Numbered from the stretch's first letter, positions 1 to 7,830 are shown. The stretch is 21,795 nt of DNA from UBA2883 sp050873965 (GCA_050873965.1 JBNMJS010000023.1:1-21795); one strand, 5' to 3'. The notes: generated from the letters alone by a model not told the origin. Numbers and translations are program-made.

Positions 1-162
1 GCTCAATACTGAGGTGTTTGAGTGAATTTACTAACACATAAAAACATTTGTAAATTCACGAGTTCCGAAGTTCAATGCAGAATAATTACAAATGATGTGT
101 GAATGGAGTTCAGGTCATGAGTTTCTTTTGTTTCGTTTTCTTGTCGGCACAAGAAAATGAAA
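1..162 (+). repeat. Dispersed structured element, copy A (5' end cut by window edge)
   Basis: First of three same-orientation copies (others near 2841-3030 and 21611-21795). Visible structure: a 10-bp perfect stem GTGAATTTAC (22-31) with GTAAATTCAC (50-59); directly after it a 5-bp hairpin GAGTT-CCGA-AGTTC (60-73, with two G-U pairs); and a 14-bp 3' hairpin TTTCGTTTTCTTGT (131-144) with ACAAGAAAATGAAA (149-162) around a CGGC loop. The stretch between the second and third hairpins is also conserved with copy B. There is no long reading frame. It lies upstream of the gene at 364 and is followed by about 150 bp of plain AT-rich DNA. It may be a non-coding RNA or a REP/MITE-like element; function unknown. 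Confidence 0.75.
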
Positions 163-317
163 ATAAATATTTAACAATTTAAAAATTTTAATTTAAATAA
201 ATTAAAACAAAATTTCAATATAATATACATTTAAATTGATTTTTAAATCAATAAATTTTCATTATAATTTATAATAAACTATGAATAGACTGTTTAATGG
301 ATAAAACCTCAAAAAAT

Positions 318-346
318 TTGTGATAGAATACACGATGAGATATAGT
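318..346 (+). promoter_or_regulatory. Possible sigma70-type promoter for the 364-2670 gene
   Basis: TTGTGA (318-323), a 17-bp spacer and TATAGT (341-346). Transcription would start near 353, giving a leader of only about 10 nt, so the match may be fortuitous. The 163-317 stretch is AT-rich with additional TATAAT-like hexamers (263-268, 270-275) that lack good -35 partners. Confidence 0.25.
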
Positions 347-363
347 ATAAAAGGGCAATTTAT

Positions 364-2670
364 ATGAATATTATTGAAGTTAAGAACAATTTAGTAAAAT
401 TATGCTACGAAGATGAACTTGTTTTATCAGGTTTTATAAAAATAGATGATACAAACAAATCATACATTGCACAAATTCTACACCTAGAAGCAACACGTAT
501 CGGAAAAGTTGCAATAGCAAAAATAATATTCAATTATAATAATGGAATATCAGCATACGATGGCTCTATTCCATCACTTCGTGCAGAACTTCAACCTGTT
601 GATACATCAATTTTATTAGAAACGTTAGACAAAACTAACCCTCTTAATCTTGGGAAATTAGCAGAACAAAAACACAATATTATAGTAAATCTTGACGTAT
701 TAAAAGATAATCCTATAATCTGTGCTGAAAAGTTCTTCACTACAAAAGTCCTTTTAAACAATTTTGCTCTACAACTTCAAGCAAGAAAACAAAAAATCGT
801 TGTATTTGATACTTCTGGAATCTTTAAAACAAACAAATTAACAATTACAAAAGATTTCAAATTACCATTAAACAGTTCAACAATTAACTATATCTATGAA
901 AAAGGCTTTGTTGATGCAACTGCAGAAAGCAAAGCAATGATTCAAGCAATTTTTGAAGAACTTAGTGAATATTCAAAAACAGTAGAGTTCATTCCATTTG
1001 ATACATTCAAAGCCGTTGTTGATTCTGAATTTATGCGAACTAAACTAATCCAATTAGTAATCCTAAAAAATAAAATCAAACAAATTCGTGATTGGAACGT
1101 ATTTGCACAAAATGAAGCAGAATTTAACATCTTAAAAGAAAGATTAACAAAAGACGAAACAATCGTTATCGACATCTCTTGTCTAAAAGAAAGCCTACAA
1201 AAAGAATGCATTAAATACGCATATTCAGTACTTAAAAACATTGATGCAGAATTTTTCGCTTTCACACCATTATCTAATGATAATTCAGATAAATTCTTAT
1301 TAAAACAAATTATTGATACAGAAAATGTTCATACAACAACAATTTGTGGATATGACTACAAACTTGTTAATGAACTAAAAAAACGTTCTAAAAACATGTT
1401 AATGTTTACACCACTAAAACAACAACGTGACTTTGGTGGTTACAACATCTTCTTGCAGAAACTTGCAGAAGACGAATTCATTGCTTACGGCAAAATGACA
1501 AAATTTGTACCTCTAATCGGTAAACTTCACCAACTAAGTACAAGCGAAATCTACATACCGAAAGTAAAAGAAACTATTCAACAAATACAACAACCTACTA
1601 TTGAACCACAACCAACAGTAGAAACAGTTGTTACAAATGAAATACCAGTTGTTGAGCCTAAAACAGAAACACCTGTTCAACCTATAGAACAACCTAGTGA
1701 ACCTATTACAACAGAAAAAATTCAACCAATCACTGTTGAACCTGTTCAAATAGAAGCACCACAACCTGAACCTGTTCAAGAAATTCAACCTCAACCACAA
1801 GAAGAGACTGAAAAAGAACAAGTTGCAGAACCAGTTCAACAACCTACTTTAACATTTGTTGATGATGAAGAAGAAAACGAAGAAGAAATTATACAAGAAA
1901 CTCCGGTAACTCAACCAGAACAACCTGTACAAGAAGAATCTATAGTTCAAGAACCTATCATTGAAGAAGTTCAACCTACACCAGTAGCAGAAATTCAAAC
2001 ACCAACTGCAGAAGTAGTTGAAACACCTGAAATAGTAGATGAAATTCCTGTAAATGAACCGATAGAAGAAATTACAGAAGTTCCTGTTGAACAACCAATT
2101 CAACCACAAGTTGAACCTCAACATGTTGCTAACGAAGTAGAAGCAGCATTGAACGAAGTTCCTGACATTGAAGATGACGAAGAATTATCAGATGATGATT
2201 TAGATATGATTGAAGAATTGTCTAAACCTGATGAAGAAATTCAAGCAATAAATCCTGTTGAGCAACAAGTTGAACCTCAACCAGAACCAGTTCAAGAACC
2301 TCAACCACAACCTCAACAAAACGTTCAACCTCAGCCTCAAGTTCAGCCTCAACCTCAACCACAAGCTGAACATCCTGTTGATGAAGAAATTCAGAATGCA
2401 CAAATGCCAAATGTTGCAACTCCTGAACCTCTTCAAACACGTGCAAATACAACACCTGTAGTACCTGATTATCCATCCAATATACCTGATGAAGACAAGG
2501 TTAAAAGTGATGTAATCCAACAAGGTGACAGAGTGATGCATCAAGAATTTGGTGAAGGTGTAGTTGAAAAAATGATTAACTACGGTGACAAATTATTATG
2601 TTCAGTAAACTTTGCAAGCGTTGGCAGAAGATTACTAAACCCTGAAATTTCAGAGATGAAAAAGATATAA
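364..2670 (+). CDS. HerA-like pseudo-ATPase domain, P/Q/E-rich linker and C-terminal small beta-barrel
   Basis: 768 residues, start ATG with AAGGG (351-355) eight bases upstream. I do not recognise a named family. Residues 1-80 resemble the HAS-barrel that opens HerA-type ATPases. Residues 105-200 follow the HerA order (strand ending VVFDTSG at 146-152, then DFKLPLN and a segment like the usual ATxxxKAMIxxIFxEL), and TIVIDIS at 266-272 looks like the Walker B strand. However, no GxxxxGKS/T is present where the P-loop belongs (between about 122 and 143), so ATP hydrolysis is unlikely. Residues about 400-710 are a low-complexity Pro/Gln/Glu/Val linker, acidic around 600-625. Residues about 715-768 (GDRVMHQEFGEGVV...) match the Tudor-like small barrel found at the C-terminus of UvrD/PcrA helicases, often a polymerase- or nucleic-acid-contact module. 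No signal peptide or membrane segment. Inferred role: a DNA- or polymerase-associated scaffold; the HerA link is tentative. Confidence 0.8.
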   Translation: MNIIEVKNNLVKLCYEDELVLSGFIKIDDTNKSYIAQILHLEATRIGKVAIAKIIFNYNNGISAYDGSIPSLRAELQPVDTSILLETLDKTNPLNLGKLAEQKHNIIVNLDVLKDNPIICAEKFFTTKVLLNNFALQLQARKQKIVVFDTSGIFKTNKLTITKDFKLPLNSSTINYIYEKGFVDATAESKAMIQAIFEELSEYSKTVEFIPFDTFKAVVDSEFMRTKLIQLVILKNKIKQIRDWNVFAQNEAEFNILKERLTKDETIVIDISCLKESLQKECIKYAYSVLKNIDAEFFAFTPLSNDNSDKFLLKQIIDTENVHTTTICGYDYKLVNELKKRSKNMLMFTPLKQQRDFGGYNIFLQKLAEDEFIAYGKMTKFVPLIGKLHQLSTSEIYIPKVKETIQQIQQPTIEPQPTVETVVTNEIPVVEPKTETPVQPIEQPSEPITTEKIQPITVEPVQIEAPQPEPVQEIQPQPQEETEKEQVAEPVQQPTLTFVDDEEENEEEIIQETPVTQPEQPVQEESIVQEPIIEEVQPTPVAEIQTPTAEVVETPEIVDEIPVNEPIEEITEVPVEQPIQPQVEPQHVANEVEAALNEVPDIEDDEELSDDDLDMIEELSKPDEEIQAINPVEQQVEPQPEPVQEPQPQPQQNVQPQPQVQPQPQPQAEHPVDEEIQNAQMPNVATPEPLQTRANTTPVVPDYPSNIPDEDKVKSDVIQQGDRVMHQEFGEGVVEKMINYGDKLLCSVNFASVGRRLLNPEISEMKKI
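2263..2375 (+). repeat. Low-complexity P/Q repeat tract inside the 364-2670 gene
   Basis: Irregular tandem CAACCT/CAACCA hexamers encode Pro-Gln/Glu dipeptide runs such as QPEPVQEPQPQPQ. This is the purest part of a longer biased stretch (about 1561-2480). The reading frame stays open throughout, so it is a protein linker rather than a decayed region. Such tracts can vary in length between strains. Confidence 0.7.
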
Positions 2671-2685
2671 TCAATAAATTAATAG

Positions 2686-2799
2686 ATACTTCGGCTAAAG
2701 CCTCAGTATGACGTTATTTTCTGCATTCTGAGCAAAGCGAAGAATCTATTATTTTAATAATTCTATACTGGATTACTTCGTCACTTCGCTTCTCGTAAT
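2686..2799. repeat. Cluster of three REP-like palindromes
   Basis: Three short palindromes lie in a row: 2686-2709 (ATACT/AGTAT around GGCT-AA-AGCC), 2725-2745 (ATTCT/AGAAT around GCAAAGC, with GA/GA mismatches), and 2772-2799 (ATTAC/GTAAT around a TTCGTC...TTCTC core). Each has a short outer stem, a symmetric two-base mismatch or interruption, and an inner pairing. The third has a relative at 21533-21558. They lie between the convergent genes ending at 2670 and 3235. The general pattern resembles widely dispersed bacterial palindromic repeats with the core 'GGATTGCTTCGTC...CTCGCAATGAC'. Confidence 0.6.
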
Positions 2800-2840
2800 A
2801 ACGTAATATTACAAGTAATAAGTAAAATTCGACCTTAACG

Positions 2841-3030
2841 TAATGAACCACCATTGTTTTATTCTGCTCGTTGTTGAGGTGTTTAAGTGAATTTACTAGC
2901 ATATTAAATATATTTGTAAATTCACGAGTTCCGAAACTCTATGCAGAATAATTACAAATGATGTGTGAATGAAGTTCAGGTCAGGAGTTTCTTTTGTTTC
3001 GTTTTCTTGTCGGTACAAGAAAATGAAAGT
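2841..3030 (+). repeat. Dispersed structured element, copy B (complete)
   Basis: Full copy of the element also seen at 1-162 and 21611-21795. Stem 1 is GTGAATTTAC (2887-2896) with GTAAATTCAC (2916-2925); its loop differs in sequence and length from copy A. The adjacent hairpin is GAGTT-CCGA-AACTC (2926-2939). The 3' hairpin (2997-3028) has a CGGT loop rather than CGGC. Similarity to copy C begins near the shared word AATGAACC (2842-2849). The following 3031-3180 is AT-rich with no gene that I can support. Confidence 0.75.
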
Positions 3031-3182
3031 AACAATTGAACAAATTAAATCTAGTTTTATAGATCTTTCGCTATAATTTGTATTGTTATGTACAATTTAT
3101 ATTATTTCAGTCACAATAAACAACACCGTTCAAATTTGTTCGTGCCTTTGCTCCCTCTGCTCAAGATAACAAAATAGTTGTA

Positions 3183-3200
3183 TGTCAGGCAGGCCTGACA
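3183..3200. repeat. Short hairpin repeat TGTCAGGC/GCCTGACA
   Basis: Perfect 8-bp arms with a 2-base centre (so a 4-base loop in practice), preceded by TAGTTGTA and followed by an A-rich run ending TTGTTAAATTT. The same arrangement recurs at 21363-21379 with a different loop. No U-tract follows on either strand, so it is not a standard intrinsic terminator, although it sits just downstream of the ricT stop. Confidence 0.55.
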
Positions 3201-3234
3201 AAAATATAAATATAAATTGTTAAATTTAAATAAA

Positions 3235-4164
3235 CTACACATTACCAGTAGAAGAATTTCTATCATCTTCTAACTGTTTCAATTGTTTCATATCCACTTT
3301 TTCATCTTGTGAATAATTATTAATTGGAACTTCAATATCAATATTCACTTCTGCATCAACCATATCAACGTCATTCTTTGAATATTCGTGAGTCTTACCA
3401 TCTTCCAATTTAACTGCAACAGTACCATTCAAGAATTTAATATAACAAACTCTACCCAAACCATCTGGTGTCATAACAGATGAACCAATCGGTGGCATAC
3501 CTTTTGCAGCATTGATGTAGTTTGAATATTCATAAGTCAAACAACATAACAATCTGCCACAAGTACCAGAAATTTTTGTTGGTGAAATTGGCATACCCTG
3601 ATCACGAGCCAATTTAACATTGATTGGTTCAAATTTACGTTTAAAAGTATTACAACAGAACGGTTGACCACAAGCACCAGCACCTTCCATAATTGAGGTT
3701 TCATCTCTAACACCAATATGACGTAAATCAATTCTTACACGTTTGAAAGTCTGTGTTAAATCTTTTAACAACGCTCTAAAATCAACTCTTTCCGGAGCAG
3801 TATAATAAAAAGTAATTTTTCTCTTATCAAATGTAAGTCTACATTGAGTCAAATTCATATTCAATTTATGTTTTTCAATCAAATCCTTACATTTAAAAAA
3901 TGATGTTACTTCTTCTTTTTTTATATCATCCAAAGTCTGTAAATCACGTTGTGACATAACACGAACAAAATCAAATGGTTGGGGTTTATGTTTCGCTTCT
4001 TCCCATTTTTTAGCGATTTGTTCATTAACAAGAACAACTTTCATCGCCTCTTCACCTTTTTCTGTTCTTGCTAAAATCATTTGCCCGTGTTCCAATGTAA
4101 TATTCTCTGGAACATTTAACGGATTAAAACTATTCTTTAAATAATATACTGCATACTTTATCAT
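3235..4164 (-). CDS. ricT: PSP1-domain protein, RicT (YaaT) family
   Basis: 309 residues. The PSP1 family is recognised by its cysteine hallmark: GAGACGQPFCC (C165, C170, C171) and SGTCGRLLCCLTYEY (C202, C207, C208). In Bacillus subtilis RicT forms a complex with RicA and RicF that carries iron-sulfur clusters and directs RNase Y maturation of mRNAs; it is cytoplasmic. Partners are not encoded in this window. The protein is slightly longer than the Bacillus one because of an acidic tail of about 40 residues. It is the last gene of the minus-strand run, starting 20 bp after the gpsA stop. The nearest Shine-Dalgarno (AAGG near 4180) is far from the ATG, so translation may be coupled to gpsA. 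Family assignment is firm; the RNA-processing role in this organism is inferred. Confidence 0.92.
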   Translation of the reverse strand: MIKYAVYYLKNSFNPLNVPENITLEHGQMILARTEKGEEAMKVVLVNEQIAKKWEEAKHKPQPFDFVRVMSQRDLQTLDDIKKEEVTSFFKCKDLIEKHKLNMNLTQCRLTFDKRKITFYYTAPERVDFRALLKDLTQTFKRVRIDLRHIGVRDETSIMEGAGACGQPFCCNTFKRKFEPINVKLARDQGMPISPTKISGTCGRLLCCLTYEYSNYINAAKGMPPIGSSVMTPDGLGRVCYIKFLNGTVAVKLEDGKTHEYSKNDVDMVDAEVNIDIEVPINNYSQDEKVDMKQLKQLEDDRNSSTGNV

Positions 4165-4184
4165 AATAACTGATTAAACCTTAC

Positions 4185-5183
4185 TTAATAACTTTCTTCC
4201 TCTTTCAATTTTCTATTCATCAACTTAGATAAAACCTCTTGAGGAGTAATATCAGTATAAACTGCCTCATAAATAGCAGAAGATACAGGAACTTCTTCAC
4301 CAAGTTTTTTAGCCAAATCACAAACAGCTTTTGAAGTTTTAACACCTTCAGCAACTGAGCCTAATTCTGCTAAAATATCATCAATTTTTTTGCCTTTGCC
4401 TAACATTGAACCAACAGTATAATTTCTAGACATAGGACTTGAACAAGTAGCAATCAAATCGCCCATGCCAGACAACCCGTATAATGTAGATGGCTTAGCA
4501 CCCAATTTCACACTAATTCTAACAATTTCTGCCATACCTCTAGTAAGAAGTGAACCCATACAATTGTCACCCAAATCCATAGTATGAGCAAAACCTGAAG
4601 CGATAGCGATAACGTTTTTCAAACTTCCACCCAATTCTACACCAATAACATCATTATTTGTGTATAATCTAAATCTGTTAGGAACATTACATGCCTGTTG
4701 AACGAATTTAGCAGTTTCCATATCTTCACACGCAACAGATGCAGCAGTAGGTTTTCCTGCTAAAACTTCTTTTGCCAAAGTTGGACCAGAAAGAATTGCT
4801 AATCTTTGTTCAGGTAAAACATCTTTTATTACTTCTGACATTCTCATCAAAGTATTTAATTCTAAACCTTTAGATGCATTAACAACAATTTGTTCATTCT
4901 TGATACCTGCTTGCTTCAATTTTTCACAAACATCACGAACACCAGCAGTAGCAACAACTGACAAGATAATTTCAGCATCTTTGATTGCTTCTTGCAAGTT
5001 ATCAGTAATTTTAACTGACTTGTCTAATTGAACTTCCAACGGTTTTGAACAATGCTTATTCTGGATTAAATCTTCACTCAAATCACAAGTTCTACCCCAA
5101 ACACAAACTTCATCAAAATTGTCAGTTAATAACCATGCTAGAGTCAAACCCCAACATCCTGCACCTAATACAGTTAATTTCAT
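4185..5183 (-). CDS. gpsA: Glycerol-3-phosphate dehydrogenase [NAD(P)+]
   Basis: 332 residues, the usual length. It reduces dihydroxyacetone phosphate to sn-glycerol-3-phosphate, the backbone for phospholipids, in the cytoplasm. The N-terminal Rossmann fold shows GAGCWG at residues 7-12; later come LSGPTLAKEV and the catalytic-domain segment GGSLKNVIAIASGF, followed by LTRGMAEI. The start codon overlaps the murQ stop by four bases (ATGA at 5180-5183), so the two are translationally coupled. An AGGAG lies about 13 bases upstream inside murQ. Confidence 0.96.
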   Translation of the reverse strand: MKLTVLGAGCWGLTLAWLLTDNFDEVCVWGRTCDLSEDLIQNKHCSKPLEVQLDKSVKITDNLQEAIKDAEIILSVVATAGVRDVCEKLKQAGIKNEQIVVNASKGLELNTLMRMSEVIKDVLPEQRLAILSGPTLAKEVLAGKPTAASVACEDMETAKFVQQACNVPNRFRLYTNNDVIGVELGGSLKNVIAIASGFAHTMDLGDNCMGSLLTRGMAEIVRISVKLGAKPSTLYGLSGMGDLIATCSSPMSRNYTVGSMLGKGKKIDDILAELGSVAEGVKTSKAVCDLAKKLGEEVPVSSAIYEAVYTDITPQEVLSKLMNRKLKEEESY

Positions 5184-6073
5184 ACTTTACTATTTTCTCC
5201 TAATACTCGTCTAAGAACCCCATGATTCTTTTTCAATTCTTCATTTGCTTTGTCAAAATCAACTTTATTTTTCAAAGCAACAATTGCTGTTTTAATCCTC
5301 CAATCACATTTTGCAAGAGTTTCTTTCGCTATGTTATTATCAACTTCTGCAATCTGTGACACAATTCTAACAGCCCTATCTTTAAGTTTTTCATTTGTTG
5401 CTTTCAAATCAATCATAAAGTTTTCGTAAGTTTTACCAATTTTTATCATTGAACCAGTTGAAAGCATATTCAAAACCATTTTTTGTGCAGTACCAGCCTT
5501 TAATCTACTAGAACCAGCAATGACTTCAGGGCCAACCTCAACACAAATCAATGTTCCAACTTCTTCTGAGATTTTCGCTTTTGAGTTACAAGTTATACCA
5601 ATTGTTTTACAACCAATTTCATCAGCATAAGCAAGAACACCTAACAAATATCTTGGATTACCACTTGCAGAAATAACGACTGCAACATCATCTTTTGTAA
5701 GAATTTTCGCATCTTCAAAACCAGCATCGTAATTGTCTTCTGCACCCTCAACAGCAAATCTCATTGCATCATAACCACCAGCAATAATGCCTTGAACCAT
5801 ATTAGGTTCAACACTAAACGTTGGAGGACATTCTGAAGCATCAAGAATACCCAATCTGCCAGAAGTGCCCGCACCAAAATAGATTAAATGTCCACCTTGT
5901 AAAAACTGTTTTGAAATAACATCAATTGCTTTTGCAATATTTTCTGATTCGTATTCAACAGCCAACGCAACAATTTTATCTTCATCATTCATCTTTTTTA
6001 CGATATCAATTGTTGGCAACAAATCTATATTTTTTGTATTCTCGTTACGATATTCTGTAATAATTTCTGACAT
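5180..6073 (-). CDS. murQ: N-acetylmuramic acid 6-phosphate etherase
   Basis: 297 residues, near the 298 of Escherichia coli MurQ. It cleaves the lactyl ether of MurNAc-6-phosphate to give GlcNAc-6-phosphate and D-lactate, a cytoplasmic step in cell-wall recycling. Evidence is the SIS-fold sugar-phosphate motif FGAGTSGRLGILDASECPPT, followed by SASGNP and the family segment VEVGPEVIAGSSRLKAGTAQK. The ATG has AAGGA six bases upstream, overlapping the ribH stop. No murNAc transporter or AnmK is visible here, so the source of substrate is unclear. The gene sits between ribH and gpsA with gaps of 9 and -4 bases, clearly one transcription unit. Confidence 0.96.
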   Translation of the reverse strand: MSEIITEYRNENTKNIDLLPTIDIVKKMNDEDKIVALAVEYESENIAKAIDVISKQFLQGGHLIYFGAGTSGRLGILDASECPPTFSVEPNMVQGIIAGGYDAMRFAVEGAEDNYDAGFEDAKILTKDDVAVVISASGNPRYLLGVLAYADEIGCKTIGITCNSKAKISEEVGTLICVEVGPEVIAGSSRLKAGTAQKMVLNMLSTGSMIKIGKTYENFMIDLKATNEKLKDRAVRIVSQIAEVDNNIAKETLAKCDWRIKTAIVALKNKVDFDKANEELKKNHGVLRRVLGENSKV

Positions 6074-6082
6074 TATTAATCC

Positions 6083-6547
6083 TTACTTTAAAGCAGTCAT
6101 CAAATTAGCCATTTCAATAGCGGCTTTTGCAGCATCAGCACCTTTGTTACCTGCTTTTGTTCCTGCTCTTTCAATTGCTTGTTCCAAATTGTCAGTTGTA
6201 AGCACTCCAAAGATAACAGGTACTTCTGTTTCTAAACTTACACTAGCAACACCTTTGCTAACCTCTGCACAAACATAATCATAATGAGATGTTGAACCTT
6301 TAATTACAGCACCCAATGTAATGATAGCATTATATTTTCCAGATTTCGCACATTTTTTAGCAATAACAGGAATTTCAAAAGCCCCAGGAACCCAAACAAC
6401 ATCAATAGTATCTCCTACGATGCCGTGTCTTTTTAGTTCATCTAAAGCACCTGACAACAATTTTGAGCCAATAAACTCATTAAATCTTGATATAATAATA
6501 CAAAACTTTTCGCCATTTGTAGTTAATGCACCTTCGATAGTTTTCAT
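6083..6547 (-). CDS. ribH: 6,7-dimethyl-8-ribityllumazine synthase
   Basis: 154 residues, typical length. It condenses 5-amino-6-ribitylamino-uracil with 3,4-dihydroxy-2-butanone 4-phosphate in riboflavin synthesis; the family assembles into pentamers or 60-mer shells. Motifs visible are SRFNEF (20-25), VWVPGAFEIP (51-60), GAVIKGSTSHYDYV (79-92) with catalytic His88, and VPVIFGVLTTDNLEQA. The ATG has a strong AAGGAGAGG six bases upstream. It heads the ribH-murQ-gpsA-ricT run; other rib genes are not in the window, and no FMN riboswitch is seen in the 80-bp upstream gap. Confidence 0.96.
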   Translation of the reverse strand: MKTIEGALTTNGEKFCIIISRFNEFIGSKLLSGALDELKRHGIVGDTIDVVWVPGAFEIPVIAKKCAKSGKYNAIITLGAVIKGSTSHYDYVCAEVSKGVASVSLETEVPVIFGVLTTDNLEQAIERAGTKAGNKGADAAKAAIEMANLMTALK

Positions 6548-6568
6548 AATTTACCTCTCCTTAGAGCT

Positions 6569-6604
6569 ATTTTATAATATATAAGCATAATTTACAAGTA
6601 AATT
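6569..6604 (-). promoter_or_regulatory. Promoter for ribH run with overlapping inverted repeat
   Basis: On the minus strand TTGTAA (6597-6592), 17 bp, then TAAAAT (6574-6569). An inverted repeat AATTTAC-AA-GTAAATT (6589-6604) covers the -35 box and contains TTTACA at 6591-6596, the same hexamer clustered upstream of the neighbouring GntR-type regulator. It may be an operator of that regulator (inference). Confidence 0.45.
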
Positions 6605-6627
6605 ATTATAACTTCATCATTAGATTA

Positions 6628-7749
6628 TTAAACTTTTACTTTTGTATATTGAGGATTTACAGCAAGCCATCTAAATGTTTGTTCAGCGACTTCTGGCATA
6701 TCAATAACATAAGTTCCACCGTATCTACCACGAGTAAATCTAAGAATACCATCTTTTGCCAAATTATTTAAAGCCTTTCTAATTGTATTAGGACTAATAT
6801 CCAACATCTTTGAAAATTCATTTATAGATGGTAATTTTGAGCCAATATCATATTGTTCTGTAATTATATTTTTAATTTTATTTTGTACTTTTTGATAATG
6901 ATAAAACGCTGTTTCTTGTGCAGGGGCGAAAATTGACATTTCTCTACGTGGCTCCATAACAGAATTCAAAGAAGTATTGATAATTGTAGTTCCATAAGCA
7001 CCACGTCTAGGTAAAAGCATATTTTCTTTCACTAACATTTGTACTGCGTTATGAATAGTTTTCATACTAACATTAAATTCTTTTGCCAATTCATCATGAG
7101 ATGGCAATTTATCACCAATACTAAAATTATCACAAATATATTGTTTCAAATCGTCTTTAACTTTATTCACTAAAGATGTTTCATTAGCATCAGCATTAAA
7201 CATAAATTCAATATTTTTTACTAACAAATCCTTTTTATTGTTATATTCCAAAACACCGTCTGTAATTAAAGTTAAAATTGCACCACGAACAGTATTCAGA
7301 GTCATATTTATTTCTCTTGCCAATTGTCTTGATGCCGGCATAACATCACCAACATTCATTTCATTAGATTTAATAAAGTTTTTAATTTTTTCTTCTGCAA
7401 TATCTTTTTTAGAAGTTCTTTTACGAATTTCTGATTCCATATCATTTCTATCTTTGATAATTGAACCTATACATTGTTTTGAATAAATATAATCATTATC
7501 TTCCAACATTCTTAAAACATTTTGTACAGTTCCAAGACTAACACCCAATGCATAAGCAAGTTCAGCTTTTGTAGGTAGCAAATATCCATAAGAAATTTTT
7601 TGTGTTTCTAAAGCATTATCAATCCAAGCCATTAACCAATTTGCAATAACTTGAGTTTTACCAACAGTTTTCACATCAGGCAAAGATTCTTTCAAATCTG
7701 CAATTTGTATGTGCTTCAATTCATTTTTCTTGTAATTTACATATTTCAT
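6628..7749 (-). CDS. Regulator built of four tandem GntR-type winged-helix domains
   Basis: 373 residues. GntR proteins normally have one N-terminal winged helix plus an effector-binding C-terminal domain. Here I can align four copies of the GntR helix-turn-helix pattern (G-x-x-LPS/T...ELA...V/I-S-x-x-T-V/I-x-x-A...L...G-x-L): about 32-100 (YLLPTKAELAYALGVSLGTV), 115-180 (VMPASRQLAREINMTLNTV), 193-258 (KLPSHDELAKEFNVSMKTI) and 284-350 (KLPSINEFSKMLDISPNTI). No ligand domain, signal peptide or membrane segment is left over. Copies 3 and 4 are closest to consensus; copies 1 and 2 more diverged. Likely a cytoplasmic DNA-binding protein that contacts several half-sites. ATG with AGAGG seven bases upstream. 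It is divergent from the gene at 7971 and may control itself, that gene and perhaps the ribH run. Family assignment is firm; targets are inferred. Confidence 0.88.
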   Translation of the reverse strand: MKYVNYKKNELKHIQIADLKESLPDVKTVGKTQVIANWLMAWIDNALETQKISYGYLLPTKAELAYALGVSLGTVQNVLRMLEDNDYIYSKQCIGSIIKDRNDMESEIRKRTSKKDIAEEKIKNFIKSNEMNVGDVMPASRQLAREINMTLNTVRGAILTLITDGVLEYNNKKDLLVKNIEFMFNADANETSLVNKVKDDLKQYICDNFSIGDKLPSHDELAKEFNVSMKTIHNAVQMLVKENMLLPRRGAYGTTIINTSLNSVMEPRREMSIFAPAQETAFYHYQKVQNKIKNIITEQYDIGSKLPSINEFSKMLDISPNTIRKALNNLAKDGILRFTRGRYGGTYVIDMPEVAEQTFRWLAVNPQYTKVKV

Positions 7750-7801
7750 TCGCTAACCTCTTTCACTTTAATTATGAAAATTTTATATTCATAGTGTACC
7801 A

Positions 7802-7830
7802 TATATAAAAAAACAAACATACTATGTAAA
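7802..7830 (-). promoter_or_regulatory. Promoter of the four-winged-helix regulator
   Basis: On the minus strand TTTACA (7830-7825), 17 bp, TATATA (7807-7802), about 50 bases before the start codon. The -35 box is itself one of the TTTACA boxes in the divergent region, which would allow autoregulation. Confidence 0.45.

Noticed and set aside
117..182. Mini-gene starting ATG-AGT-TTC-TTT inside repeat copy A, with GGAG eight bases upstream
   Set aside because: The ATG is AGG in copy B and absent in copy C, and most of the frame is the two arms of the conserved hairpin; the structure, not the peptide, is conserved.
1534..2124. Open frames on the minus strand opposite the P/Q/E linker
   Set aside because: They arise from the biased composition of the sense gene (Phe/Leu/Asn-rich shadow peptides), with no ribosome sites or domains.
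3183..3200. Intrinsic terminator for ricT
   Set aside because: The hairpin is strong but no U-run follows on the minus strand; the same hairpin occurs elsewhere as a repeat.
2671..3234. CRISPR array or integron-like array in the repeat-rich gap
   Set aside because: The palindromes differ from one another, have no regular repeat-spacer spacing, and no cas or integrase gene is near.
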